64,000 bases of DNA from DASSFG01 sp035547915. GTDB lineage: Bacteria > Planctomycetota > Planctomycetia > Pirellulales > JAICIG01. Made by a program: the position numbers and the translations under genes. The notes under the pieces were generated by a model, which had not been told where the DNA came from, did no database searches, and was given only the letters and a program-made list of their open reading frames with translations. Numbering within the stretch: position 1 is the first letter of the stretch; the number at the start of each line of letters is the position of its first letter. The stretch covers positions 50,626 to 114,625 of the forward strand of contig DASZTS010000104.1 of assembly GCA_035547915.1 (NCBI GenBank), in the 5' to 3' direction. This document shows, piece after piece, positions 26,910 to 36,500 of this stretch.

Positions 26910-29741
26910 ATGGTTGACGAACAGGAGACAAACGGACGGTTTATCGTGGGCATCGATCTCGGCACGACCAACTCGGCCGTCGCCTATGTCGATACCGCGG
27001 CCGAATCCTGGGAGGTGCGCACCTTCGCGATACCGCAGCTCGTCGCGCCGGGCGAGATTGAAGCGCGCGAGACGCTGCCGTCGTTCCACTACGAAGCGGC
27101 GGCAGGTGAATTTGCCGCCGGCTCTCTGAAACTTCCGTGGGACGCGAAACCGCGTGAGTACGCGGTCGGGACCTTCGCCCGCGACCACGGCGCGAATATG
27201 CCGGGACGGTTGATCAGCTCGGCCAAGTCCTGGTTATGCCATCCGGGTGTCGACCGCACGGCCCAGCTTCTGCCGTGGCATGCGGCGGCCGACGTCGAAC
27301 GGCTGTCACCGATCGAAGCCAGCGCCCGCTACCTCTTGCATCTACGCGAGGCCTGGGCGGCGCGGTTTCCCGGAGAGCCACTCGATCGTCAGGATATTGT
27401 GTTGACCTTGCCGGCCTCGTTCGACGAAGTCGCCCGCGAACTGACCGTGCGGGCAGCAAAGCTGGCCGGCCTGCCACGAGTCGTGCTGATCGAGGAGCCG
27501 CAGGCCGCCTTCTATTCGTGGATCTACCATCAGGGTGATCGGTGGGAAGAACGCGTTTCGCCGGGGCAGAAAATCCTGGTGTGTGACATCGGCGGCGGCA
27601 CCTCCGACTTCACGCTGATCCGTGTGCGACGCGGAGAAGGGGGCAAGGTTCGCTTTCACCGCGTGGCGGTTGGGGAACACCTGCTGCTGGGCGGCGACAA
27701 CCTCGATCTCGCGCTGGCGCACCACCTGGAGCGACGGTTGGCCGGCGATGGCCAGCTCGAGCCGCGGCAATGGGCCGTGCTGCTACGCGCCTGCCGACGC
27801 GCCAAAGAAACGCTCCTCGCGGCAGACGCCCCGGAGCGGCTGGTCGTGAATCTGCCGGGCAGCGGCGCACGCTTGATCGGCAGTGGGTTGCAAGTGGAGG
27901 TCACACGATCCGAGGTCGAAAGTCTGCTGCTCGACGGATTCTTGCCGCAGGTGAGTCTCGATTCCCGCCCCGCTGCACGACGCAGCGGGTTTCAGGAGTT
28001 CGGCCTGCCCTTCGCCGCCGACGCCGCCATCACCAAGTACCTGGCCGCGTTTCTCACGGCCCACCGGCACGTGGCCACCGACGGAGATACCGACTTGGCG
28101 TCGGGCGACGATCCTGCGCAGCCCAGCCTGATCCTGTTCAACGGCGGCTTCTTCGCTTCGCCCGTGCTAAGGAACCGGCTGCTCGATGTCATGGCATCGT
28201 GGTTCGGCCGGCGCCAGCCCGAGGCGCCCTGGCACGTTCTCGACAACGACCGGCTCGATCTGGCCGTGGCGCAAGGCGCGGCCTACTACGGCATGGTTCG
28301 GCGGGGCGTGGGCGTGCGCATCTCGGCCGGGCTGGCACGGACCTACTACGTGGGAGTCGGCGGCGCCGACGGTGAGACGTCGGCCGTCTGCCTGTTGCCG
28401 GCGGGCATCGAGGAAGGACAGGGAGCCGACCTGGCCGACCGCCCGTTCGAGCTTACCATCCGCGAGCCGGTCGAGTTTCCCATCTTCGTCTCCAGCACGC
28501 GACTGACCGACAGGCCGGGCGAACTGACACCCGTCGACCCCGAGCAGATGACCGCGCTGCCGCCGATCCGCACGGTGCTCGAAGCGGCCAAGAAGGGGGC
28601 CCGTTCCACAGTGTCTGTGGGACTGCACGCCCGGCTGACCGAGATCGGCACGCTCGACGTCTGGTGCAGCGAGATCGGCGGCCCGCGCACTTGGAGGTTG
28701 CAATTCGACGTGCGGTCGGCGACCGAGACCGACCGCGAGGCCCATCGTGGAAGGGGTGAGACCGAAGGCGTACTCGACGAAGGGCTGCTCGACTCCTGCC
28801 GAACGGCCGTTGCCGCTTCGTTTGGCGACGGCCAACCGCCGCTGGCCCCCGGCAGCTTAGTGAAGCGGCTCGAAGAGATCACCGAACTGAAGCGGCGCGA
28901 ATGGCCCATGACGCTGCTGCGCGCCATGTGGCAAGCGCTGATCGAAAGTGAGCCCGGCCGCCGCCGCAGCGCCGAACACGAGACTCGCTGGCTCTATCTC
29001 ACAGGTTTTTCATTGCGGCCCGGTTGCGGACTGGCCGTCGACGACTGGCGCGTGGCGCAGTGCTGGAAGTTGTTGCAAGCGAAGCGGGCCTTCCATACGC
29101 CGGCTTGTCGCGTCGAGTGGCTGATCCTGTGGCGGCGCATCGCCGCCGGTTTGAACGCCGGTCAGCAGCGGGCGCTGGCCGAGCCGCTGCTGGCCGCCCT
29201 CCGCGCGGCGAAGAAGGGCGGTCAGGCCCGCCGTCCCGACGTCGGCGCCACCTCGCACGAAGCGGCCGAGGCCTGGCGACTGCTCGGATCGCTGGAACTG
29301 CTCGGCGTGGCGACCAAGATCGAGATCTCGACGGCGCTCGTCGACCTGGCCGGGCGTGAAAAGGTGGGCGGCGTGCGCGACGCCATCCTATGGGCCATCG
29401 GCCGGTTGGGAACACGCGTGCCGATGTTCGGCCCGCTCAACACCGTCGTTCCGCCCGACGCCGCCGAGCAATGGATCCAGCGCCTGTTGGAGATCGAGGT
29501 AGACGCCGCCGCGTTTTCCATTGTGCAGCTCGCCCGCCGGACCGGCGACCGCTATCGCGACGTCGGCGAGGCGGTGCGCGATCGAGTGCTAGGCTGGCTC
29601 GACCGCAACTCGGCCCCCGAACATTACCGCCAACTCGTGGCACAAGGGGGCGAACTGGAAGAAGAAGAGGCCGGGCTGATGTTCGGCGAGAGCCTGCCGC
29701 GCGGGTTGCGTCTGGCGTCCAGCACCTCCGTCGCCGGGTGA
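26910..29741 (+). CDS. Hsp70-family protein with long C-terminal extension
   Basis: A 943-residue protein; canonical DnaK has about 640. The N-terminal ATPase has FIVGIDLGTTNSAVAYVDT (phosphate 1), DIVLTLPASFDEVARELTVRAAKLAGLPRVVLIEEPQAAFYSW and KILVCDIGGGTSDFTLIRV (phosphate 2), all intact. From about residue 580 onwards the sequence no longer resembles the DnaK substrate-binding domain. It is rich in helices (RRREWPMTLLRAMWQALIE, VEWLILWRRIAAGLNAGQQRALAEPLLAAL) and resembles the Hsp70 group with a DUF3731-type tail, which is from memory. No DnaJ or GrpE lies nearby. It may be a specialised chaperone or a sensor. Confidence 0.82.
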   Translation: MVDEQETNGRFIVGIDLGTTNSAVAYVDTAAESWEVRTFAIPQLVAPGEIEARETLPSFHYEAAAGEFAAGSLKLPWDAKPREYAVGTFARDHGANMPGRLISSAKSWLCHPGVDRTAQLLPWHAAADVERLSPIEASARYLLHLREAWAARFPGEPLDRQDIVLTLPASFDEVARELTVRAAKLAGLPRVVLIEEPQAAFYSWIYHQGDRWEERVSPGQKILVCDIGGGTSDFTLIRVRRGEGGKVRFHRVAVGEHLLLGGDNLDLALAHHLERRLAGDGQLEPRQWAVLLRACRRAKETLLAADAPERLVVNLPGSGARLIGSGLQVEVTRSEVESLLLDGFLPQVSLDSRPAARRSGFQEFGLPFAADAAITKYLAAFLTAHRHVATDGDTDLASGDDPAQPSLILFNGGFFASPVLRNRLLDVMASWFGRRQPEAPWHVLDNDRLDLAVAQGAAYYGMVRRGVGVRISAGLARTYYVGVGGADGETSAVCLLPAGIEEGQGADLADRPFELTIREPVEFPIFVSSTRLTDRPGELTPVDPEQMTALPPIRTVLEAAKKGARSTVSVGLHARLTEIGTLDVWCSEIGGPRTWRLQFDVRSATETDREAHRGRGETEGVLDEGLLDSCRTAVAASFGDGQPPLAPGSLVKRLEEITELKRREWPMTLLRAMWQALIESEPGRRRSAEHETRWLYLTGFSLRPGCGLAVDDWRVAQCWKLLQAKRAFHTPACRVEWLILWRRIAAGLNAGQQRALAEPLLAALRAAKKGGQARRPDVGATSHEAAEAWRLLGSLELLGVATKIEISTALVDLAGREKVGGVRDAILWAIGRLGTRVPMFGPLNTVVPPDAAEQWIQRLLEIEVDAAAFSIVQLARRTGDRYRDVGEAVRDRVLGWLDRNSAPEHYRQLVAQGGELEEEEAGLMFGESLPRGLRLASSTSVAG

Positions 29742-29879
29742 CAAATTACGCGAACCGAATCGTCGGCAAACCTGGCAATTTTGGAAAAGAATTGACCGCG
29801 CCGCTCGATTTTTTCGATAATCGTGGGGACGGAGGGGGCCTGCCCGGAGGGCGCAAATTGCCGTATTTTGCCTCCCTTA

Positions 29880-29978
29880 GAGCGGCTGACAAAACCTGGA
29901 AGCCGGAGCGCCGTGGGCGCAAAGATCGGCCGTGGAACGCCGATTTTTTGCAGCTCGATCCGGTTTTGTCGGTTGCCG
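29880..29978 (+). repeat. MITE-like dispersed repeat, copy B
   Basis: A ~99-bp element aligned with copies at 48476 and 19267. It begins GAGCGGCTGACAAAACC after TTA, its core is GATCGGCCGTGGAACGCCGAT, and it ends TTTTGTCGGTTGC. It lies in the 315-bp gap between the Hsp70 gene and the S53 peptidase gene; no other gene is seen there. Confidence 0.7.
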
Positions 29979-29987
29979 TAAAATCCG

Positions 29988-30016
29988 TTGACACAGTTGT
30001 TAGACGCGTCTAACCT
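29988..30016 (+). promoter_or_regulatory. Candidate sigma-70 promoter overlapping a perfect 16-bp palindrome
   Basis: TTGACA (29988-29993) is a perfect -35 hexamer. With a 17-bp spacer it meets TAACCT (30011-30016). The palindrome GTTAGACGCGTCTAAC (29999-30014) covers the spacer and touches the -10, the layout of an operator for a dimeric regulator. It is 40 bp upstream of the S53 peptidase ATG. Confidence 0.5.
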
Positions 30017-30057
30017 GAACACCGCCGGGACATTGGCAGTGCATAAGACAGGCAGGC

Positions 30058-31968
30058 ATGTTCAGTTCGCGAAGGACTAAGCTCGGACGAGCCAAGCGGA
30101 GCAAATCGCGGTATTTTGAATCGCTGGAAGTCAGGTCGTTGCTGACGGCTTCCTCCGCCACGTCGATCATCATGCAGCCGGAGATGATGCGCTTCAGCGC
30201 GGCTGCCTCGAATAGCGCCTCGTCGGCACCCACGGGTTTGACTCCTCAGCAGGTGAGCCAAGCCTATGGCTTCAATCAGATCCAGTTCGGCACGGCCACT
30301 TCCCGCGTGTCGGGCGACGGTACGGGCGAAACCATCGCCATCGTCGACGCCTATGACGATCCGAATGTCCAACAGGATCTGACGACATTCGATACGAAAT
30401 TCGGGTTGGCGGCTCCGCCCAGTTTCACCGAACAGTTTGTCGGCGGAGCCAGGCCACAGGGCAACTCCGGCTGGTCGGAAGAGATATCGCTCGACGTCGA
30501 GTGGGCGCACGCCATGGCGCCCAAGGCCAACTTGGTGCTGGTCGAAGCCCAGTCGGCCAGTCTCAGCTCGCTTCTCTCGGCGGTCGACCTGGCCCGTAAT
30601 CTGCCCACCGTGAACGTCATCTCCATGAGCTGGGGATCGAACGAGTTCTCGGGAGAGACGTCTTACGACAGCCATTTCACCACGCCGAGCGGGCACATCG
30701 GCATCACGTTCGTAGCGTCGTCGGGCGATTCGGGCGCACCGGGAGTCTGGCCCGCCCTATCACCCAACGTCTTGGCCGTCGGCGGCACGACGCTGCATCT
30801 GAGCAGCAGCGGAGGATACGGCAGCGAATCCGCCTGGAGCGACAGCGGTGGCGGCGTGAGCCAGTACGAGAGCGAACCGGCCTATCAGCAATCGGCCCAA
30901 TCGACCGGAGCCCGTACTTCGCCCGATGTGGCCTACAACGCCAATCCCAGCACCGGATACTCCGTCTACGATTCGTATTCGGGAGACGACTGGTTCACGG
31001 TCGGCGGCACCAGTGCCGGCGCCCCGCAGTGGTCGGCGCTGATCGCCATTGCCGACCAGGGACGCGGCTCGGCCGGCTCCTTGGCCAATGCCCAGGCGGA
31101 TATCTACAACCTGCCCTCGACCGACTTTCACGACGTCACCGGCGGCAGCAATGGCTATCAGGCGGGTACCGGCTACGACCTCGTCACCGGGTTGGGCAGC
31201 CCCCTGGCCAATCTAGTCGCCGAAGGCCTGGCCGGAGCGACGGCAGCTCCGAGTCCCACGCCAACACCCAATCCGACGCCAACCCCCACGCCCACCCCCA
31301 GCTTGACGGCCCCCACCGTCACGGCCAGCGCCGCGTCTACGACGGTGGCTTCGTTGAGCTGGAACTTGGTGAGCGGCGCGCAGGGTTACAAGGTCTATCT
31401 GGTGGTCAACGGCCAAGACCAGTACTTGGGTGCGGTCGGTGCCACGACCAGCAGCGTGCAGGTGACCGGTCTGACGGCCGGTTCGACCGACTCGTTCATG
31501 GTGGCGGCCTACAACGCGACCTCGACCGCTGCTTCGTCGGTCGTGAATGTGACGCTGCCGACGCCCGCGGTACCCTCGTCGGTAACGGCCCCGATTGTCA
31601 CCGCCACCGTCGCCTCGTCGACCAGCGTGGTTTTGAATTGGAACGCCGAATCGCAAGCGACCGGCTACAACATCTATTGGTCGAACGGCTATCGAACCCA
31701 GTTCCTGGGAACGGTGAACGGATCGACGACCTCCGTCACCATCACGGGGCTGAGCCCAGGTTCAGCATCGTATTTCCTGGTGCAAGCGTTCAACACCGTT
31801 TCGTATGCGAACTCCCAGTGGACAGCGGTGGTGACGCCTTTCGCATCGGTCGGTAGCACCGGGTCTCCGTTCCAGTACGCCGAGCAACGGTCGGAAAACG
31901 CCTTCGGTAGCGTCGCGCCCGCCGTCGTGGCCAACACCAGCGGGAACTATTGGAACCGAGGACGTTAG
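30058..31968 (+). CDS. S53-family serine-carboxyl peptidase (sedolisin-like) with two FN3-like domains
   Basis: A 636-residue secreted protein. The N-terminus has the planctomycete leader-type motif YFESLEVRSLLTA. The catalytic pair Glu142 and Asp146 is seen in SEEISLDVEWAHAMAP, and the nucleophile Ser319 in VGGTSAGAPQWSALI; GIDLVTG-like GYDLVTGLGSP near 385 holds the usual calcium-site residues. No pro-kumamolisin activation domain precedes the catalytic part, which is unusual. A (PT)-rich linker of about 25 residues follows, then two FN3-like repeats (SLSWNLVSGAQGYKVYL and VLNWNAESQATGYNIYW). Family members work at acidic pH. Confidence 0.88.
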   Translation: MFSSRRTKLGRAKRSKSRYFESLEVRSLLTASSATSIIMQPEMMRFSAAASNSASSAPTGLTPQQVSQAYGFNQIQFGTATSRVSGDGTGETIAIVDAYDDPNVQQDLTTFDTKFGLAAPPSFTEQFVGGARPQGNSGWSEEISLDVEWAHAMAPKANLVLVEAQSASLSSLLSAVDLARNLPTVNVISMSWGSNEFSGETSYDSHFTTPSGHIGITFVASSGDSGAPGVWPALSPNVLAVGGTTLHLSSSGGYGSESAWSDSGGGVSQYESEPAYQQSAQSTGARTSPDVAYNANPSTGYSVYDSYSGDDWFTVGGTSAGAPQWSALIAIADQGRGSAGSLANAQADIYNLPSTDFHDVTGGSNGYQAGTGYDLVTGLGSPLANLVAEGLAGATAAPSPTPTPNPTPTPTPTPSLTAPTVTASAASTTVASLSWNLVSGAQGYKVYLVVNGQDQYLGAVGATTSSVQVTGLTAGSTDSFMVAAYNATSTAASSVVNVTLPTPAVPSSVTAPIVTATVASSTSVVLNWNAESQATGYNIYWSNGYRTQFLGTVNGSTTSVTITGLSPGSASYFLVQAFNTVSYANSQWTAVVTPFASVGSTGSPFQYAEQRSENAFGSVAPAVVANTSGNYWNRGR

Positions 31969-32021
31969 TGCGTGCCTGGCGGTCGCGCCGGCATCCGCCG
32001 GCGGGGGGCAAATTGCCCACG

Positions 32022-33515
32022 ATGTTCGATGCGCGGCTTGCCATACCTCTGCTAAGTGCGCCGCTGCGCCGGCTGGTTGGCGTGCTGGCTTTATTGGCCG
32101 TGCTCGTGGGACCGGCGTCCGTTGCGTGCGCGGGCATCGCGGAGAGCCGTCCGAATATCGTGCTGATCGTGAGCGACGATCAGGGGTATGGCGATCTGGG
32201 TCGTCACGGTAATCCGCTCATCCGTACACCCAACCTCGACCGGATGTACGACGAGAGCATCCGCTTCGCCGATTTTCATGTCAGCCCGACCTGCGCGCCG
32301 ACACGGGCGTCGCTCATGACCGGCCGCCACGAATTCAAGAACGGGGTGACGCACACCATCCACGAACGTGAGCGGTTGAACCTACAAGCGACGACGATCG
32401 CGCAGGTACTCAAGGCGGCTGGCTATCGCACGGGCATCTTCGGCAAGTGGCACCTGGGCGACGAGCCGGCCTATCAGCCCGGTCGCCGCGGTTTCGACGA
32501 GACATTTATCCACGGCGCGGGTGGCATTGGTCAGACTTACGAGGGGAGCTGCGGCGACGCGCCCAACAACGGTTACTTCGATCCGGTCATTCTGCACGAC
32601 GGCACGTTCGAGAAAACACAAGGTTATTGCACCGACGTTTTCTTCGGCCAGGCGATGCGGTGGATCGATGCAGTCCACGGCCAATCGCCCTTCTTCTGCT
32701 ACGTGCCGACCAACGCCCCGCACGCGCCGCTCGACGTGCCGGCCGAGTACGAGCAGGCGTATGCGGGCCGGGTCAATCCGCAGGTCGCCAAGTTCTTGGG
32801 CATGGTAACCAATCTGGACGAAAACGTCGGCAAGTTGCTGGCCCACTTGAGTGAGCTGGGCATCGAGCGGCAGACGCTCGTCATCTTCATGAACGACAAC
32901 GGGGGCACTGCCGGCTGCGACGTGTTCAACGCGGGAATGCGGGGCCGGAAGGGAACGGCCCACAACGGCGGCACGCGCGGGATGTCGCTGTGGCGCTGGC
33001 CCGGCACGCTCGCTCCCGCCACGGTCGACGCCCTGACGGCGCACCTCGATCTGTTCCCGACATTCGCGGAGTTGGCCGGCGCGAAGCTCCCCAAATATCT
33101 GGCCGACCGGCTCGATGGTTTCAGCTTGGTGCCCCTGCTCGAAGACCCGCACGCTGTCTGGCACGACGACCGCCTGCTCTTCACGCACGTCGGCCGCTGG
33201 GAGGTGGGTGCCCCGCCCGAGAAGTTCGGCCTATGCAGCGTCCGCTGGCGGCAGTTTTTGATGGTCCGTGAAGGCAACCGGTGGACCCTCTTCGATCTCG
33301 CGAACGATCCGGGCGAAGCGACCGACCTGGCCGACACAGAGGATGTCACCGCCAAAAAACTTGCGGCCGCCTACAATGGCTGGTGGGACCAAGTGCGGCC
33401 ATGCCTGATCAACGAAGACGCCCATCGGACCGCGCCGCGGGTCAACCCGTTCAAAGCTCTCTATTGGCAGCAGTTCGCGGGCCCCGGTCCCAACAACGCT
33501 CCGCCGCCCGAGTAA
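32022..33515 (+). CDS. Sulfatase (formylglycine-dependent), exported
   Basis: About 497 residues from the ATG at 32022; the upstream frame overlaps the peptidase stop. A signal-like segment (LVGVLALLAVLVGPASVACA) is followed by NIVLIVSDDQGYGDLG, the metal-binding start of the family. The maturation motif is SPTCAPTRASLMTGR with Cys91, which must be converted to formylglycine. KWHLGDEP, NAPHAPLD and FMNDNGGTAGC complete the site. The substrate sulfate ester is unknown. It lies 53 bp after the S53 gene, same strand, and is convergent with the PVC cytochrome gene. Confidence 0.93.
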   Translation: MFDARLAIPLLSAPLRRLVGVLALLAVLVGPASVACAGIAESRPNIVLIVSDDQGYGDLGRHGNPLIRTPNLDRMYDESIRFADFHVSPTCAPTRASLMTGRHEFKNGVTHTIHERERLNLQATTIAQVLKAAGYRTGIFGKWHLGDEPAYQPGRRGFDETFIHGAGGIGQTYEGSCGDAPNNGYFDPVILHDGTFEKTQGYCTDVFFGQAMRWIDAVHGQSPFFCYVPTNAPHAPLDVPAEYEQAYAGRVNPQVAKFLGMVTNLDENVGKLLAHLSELGIERQTLVIFMNDNGGTAGCDVFNAGMRGRKGTAHNGGTRGMSLWRWPGTLAPATVDALTAHLDLFPTFAELAGAKLPKYLADRLDGFSLVPLLEDPHAVWHDDRLLFTHVGRWEVGAPPEKFGLCSVRWRQFLMVREGNRWTLFDLANDPGEATDLADTEDVTAKKLAAAYNGWWDQVRPCLINEDAHRTAPRVNPFKALYWQQFAGPGPNNAPPPE

Positions 33516-33542
33516 CCAGCCGCGCGACGAGTCAGCCACGCT

Positions 33543-36500
33543 TTAATGGTGATGCTCGTGTCCTTCGCCCCCTTTGAACAACTCGCTGGTCTGGTCACCG
33601 CGAGCCGCGATGTAGGCGATCAGGTCCAGAATCTCGTCGCGGGCGAGCTTGTCTAACAGCCCCTTGGGCATGATCGAGGTCTTGGCCTTCTCACGCTCGT
33701 CGATCTCCGACTTCTTGATCACGACCGGCTCGGCCTTGGCCAGCGGGTTCTCGATCACCTTCACCATGTCGGCCGTCTCTTCCAGCACCAGGCCGGTCAC
33801 CGTCTTGCCCGAGTCGAGCAAGAACGTATACGTCTGATACTTCTCGTTGATCTTGGCGGACGGATCGAGAATCTCCTTGAGGATATCGATGGGCTGATAC
33901 TTCGGATCGAGCTTCGACAGGTCGGGGCCGATCTCGGTGCCCACGCCGTTGAGCTTGTGGCAGGCCACGCAGCTCGCCACCGTGAACATCTGCTTGGCGT
34001 CGCCGAAGGAACGGCCCGACGACAGGTCGGCCACCGCCACCGCCAACTCGTCGAACTTCCACTCGGTGCGGGGCCGGCGGTCCTTCAGCAAGTCGTCTTT
34101 GACTTCGAGCGGATTGGCCGCCAGGTAGGCCTCGGGCCCGGCCAGGTACTGATCGAGATCTTCGACCACGTACAGCGCGCCGTACATCCGCCGCCAATGG
34201 CCAGGGAAGGTGCAGACATACGGATAGACGCCCGGCCGGGTGGGAGCGTTGAACGTCAGCCGTTGCGAGGCCCGCGGTTGCAAGAGCTGGCTGGCGAGCA
34301 GGATCTTGTTCGAGGGCGGCACGTAGTGCCGCGAAAGTGCGCCGGGTTGCTGGGCCGTGGCTTCGCCGAGCAGGCCGACCTCCTCCAGTGCACCAGGCTC
34401 GACGATCACGAAGTTGTGCGGCATCAGGTCGGCGTTATCGAGCACGAACTGCAGCGGCTTGCCCGCGGCCACGGCCAGCACGTCCTGATCGTAGGACATC
34501 CGTTCGGGCAGCGTGCCGAGCTTGATCACCCGCACGCCCAGCTCGCGCAACTCGCCACGCACCTGCCGCGCCTCGTCGATCGGCAACAGGGCAGCCAACG
34601 CGTCGGCAAACTCCAGCTCATCGAGCGCGGCTTCGCTGGTGCGGTCTTCGGCCGGCAGCTTGCGCACCGCCGGCACGATCGCGTTCAAGAGCGGCTTGGC
34701 CCGCGCCTTGTCCCAGTGTTGACGACCGATGCGCTGCATGGCCCGAATGGCGGGGAGCAGGTCGGCGGACGTCGTCTGTTTACCACCCGCCCCTTGAGCA
34801 TCGCCCAAGACGAAGGTGGCCAGCGTGCCGAACGTTTGGGCTTCTTGGCCACGGACGTAAGTCAGCGCGTTCATCGCGGCGCGGCGTACCAGGTCGGCAC
34901 CGCCGCCACCCTCCAGGTCGATCTGCACCTTGCTCTCCGGCGCCGGCAGGCCGGTGCGCTTGAAGACTTCGTGCCGATCTCCATCGAGCACGCGCAGGGT
35001 GAATCCATCGAGCCGCTTGCCCAGGTCGGCGTCGCTGCGATTGTAGACGACGATACGTTCGAGCGGGTACGTTTCGCCCAGATCGACTTCCCACCAGGGA
35101 TCGGGGGTGTTCTCCTCGGTATGGGTCTGTCCGTTCCCGCCGAACGAGCCGCTCGTGTTGCCGTCGATGGCCCGCGAGGCCTCGCCGCCGTAGCCCGTGT
35201 TCTTCTGTGTGGCCTTGCCGTGGCGGGCCACGTTCCGGCCACCGCCGGCAAAGACTTCGACCTCGGCCAACGTGAGCGTGCCTCGGCGGGGCAGTTCTAT
35301 GCGCACGTAACGGCCGAGCGTCCCCTTCCCCTCGCTGCCTTGGCTCAGCGGCTCGGGCAACCCTCGCAACAATGGTTCGACCAGGGGATAGAGGCGGGCC
35401 CGCAGGCTCGGATCGCTCACCAGCGGCACCGCGCCCACCAGGTCGTAAAGCGACGACACCTTCTTGGTGGCCAGTTGCCAGGATGGCCCGGGATCGCCAT
35501 CGACGCCGATCAACGCCGCGAAGGCGGCCTGCCGGATAATCGGCTGCTTCGACGACGTGGCGAACTTCTCGATGTGGCCACGCATGGCCGCGAGCTGATC
35601 GGCGCCGCGGCCCGTCAGAAGGCGTACGAGGTCGAAAACGACCGTCTCGTCGCGCTCGGCCAGGCCGCTGTCGATCATGCCGACCGCGTCGATCAGTACG
35701 TCCAGTTCGTTCTTCTTTTCAATCTTCGCCAGGCCGCCGAGCGCCTCGCGGCGGAATTCGTCGCGCACGCCCGGGCGAAAGAGCAACTCGTAATAGACAG
35801 GTCGCGAACGTTCCTTCGACAGCAATTGATCGAGTGACAGGTGTTTCAGCAAGAATCGGGCACCGGCCTCGGTGGTGAGCGGTATCTCTCGCTTCTCGGC
35901 AAGCGCCTGCTTCCAGAGCGGCTCGAGCGATTTCATGGTCTGCTCGCGCGTATATTCGAGATACGGATCGCCGGCCGTGTCGCCAGCCACCAATGCCGCC
36001 TCGAATGCCTCGGGTACCCTGAAATAACTCGCCGCGCGGACCGCTTCCAACCGCACGAGCGGATCGCTGTCGGCCGCGAGCTTTTTCACCTCGTCGAGTG
36101 ACTGCGGCAGGCGCTCGCGCCAGCAACAGAGCACGCGGGTCGCGGCGGCGCGGGCGCGGCCGTCTTTGGCGGCGAGCACGCGATGGAGCAGGTCGGCATC
36201 GACCACGTCGTATTGCTGGTGTAGCCAGAGGGCTTCGAGCAGGTGGTGCTCATAGCTTTCGTCGGCCGGGCTGAGGCGTTTCACCCAGGTTTTGGCGGCG
36301 GCCAGCACTTCGTCGGCGGACCGGCCACTCAACTCGATCCGGGCTCGATATCGCACGCGGCTTTCGTCGTGCTTGAGCAGGTCGAGCAGCTTCTCGATCG
36401 GTTCACCCGCGACCTTGGGCGAGGGGCTCAGCGGCCGTCCCTCGTACGTCACGCGGTAGACGCGGCCGTGGATCCGATCGCGGCTCGGATCTCGCAGGTT

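Noticed and set aside
33957..35837. 626-codon plus-strand frame
   Set aside because: Antisense of the PVC cytochrome gene; composition is shadow-like.
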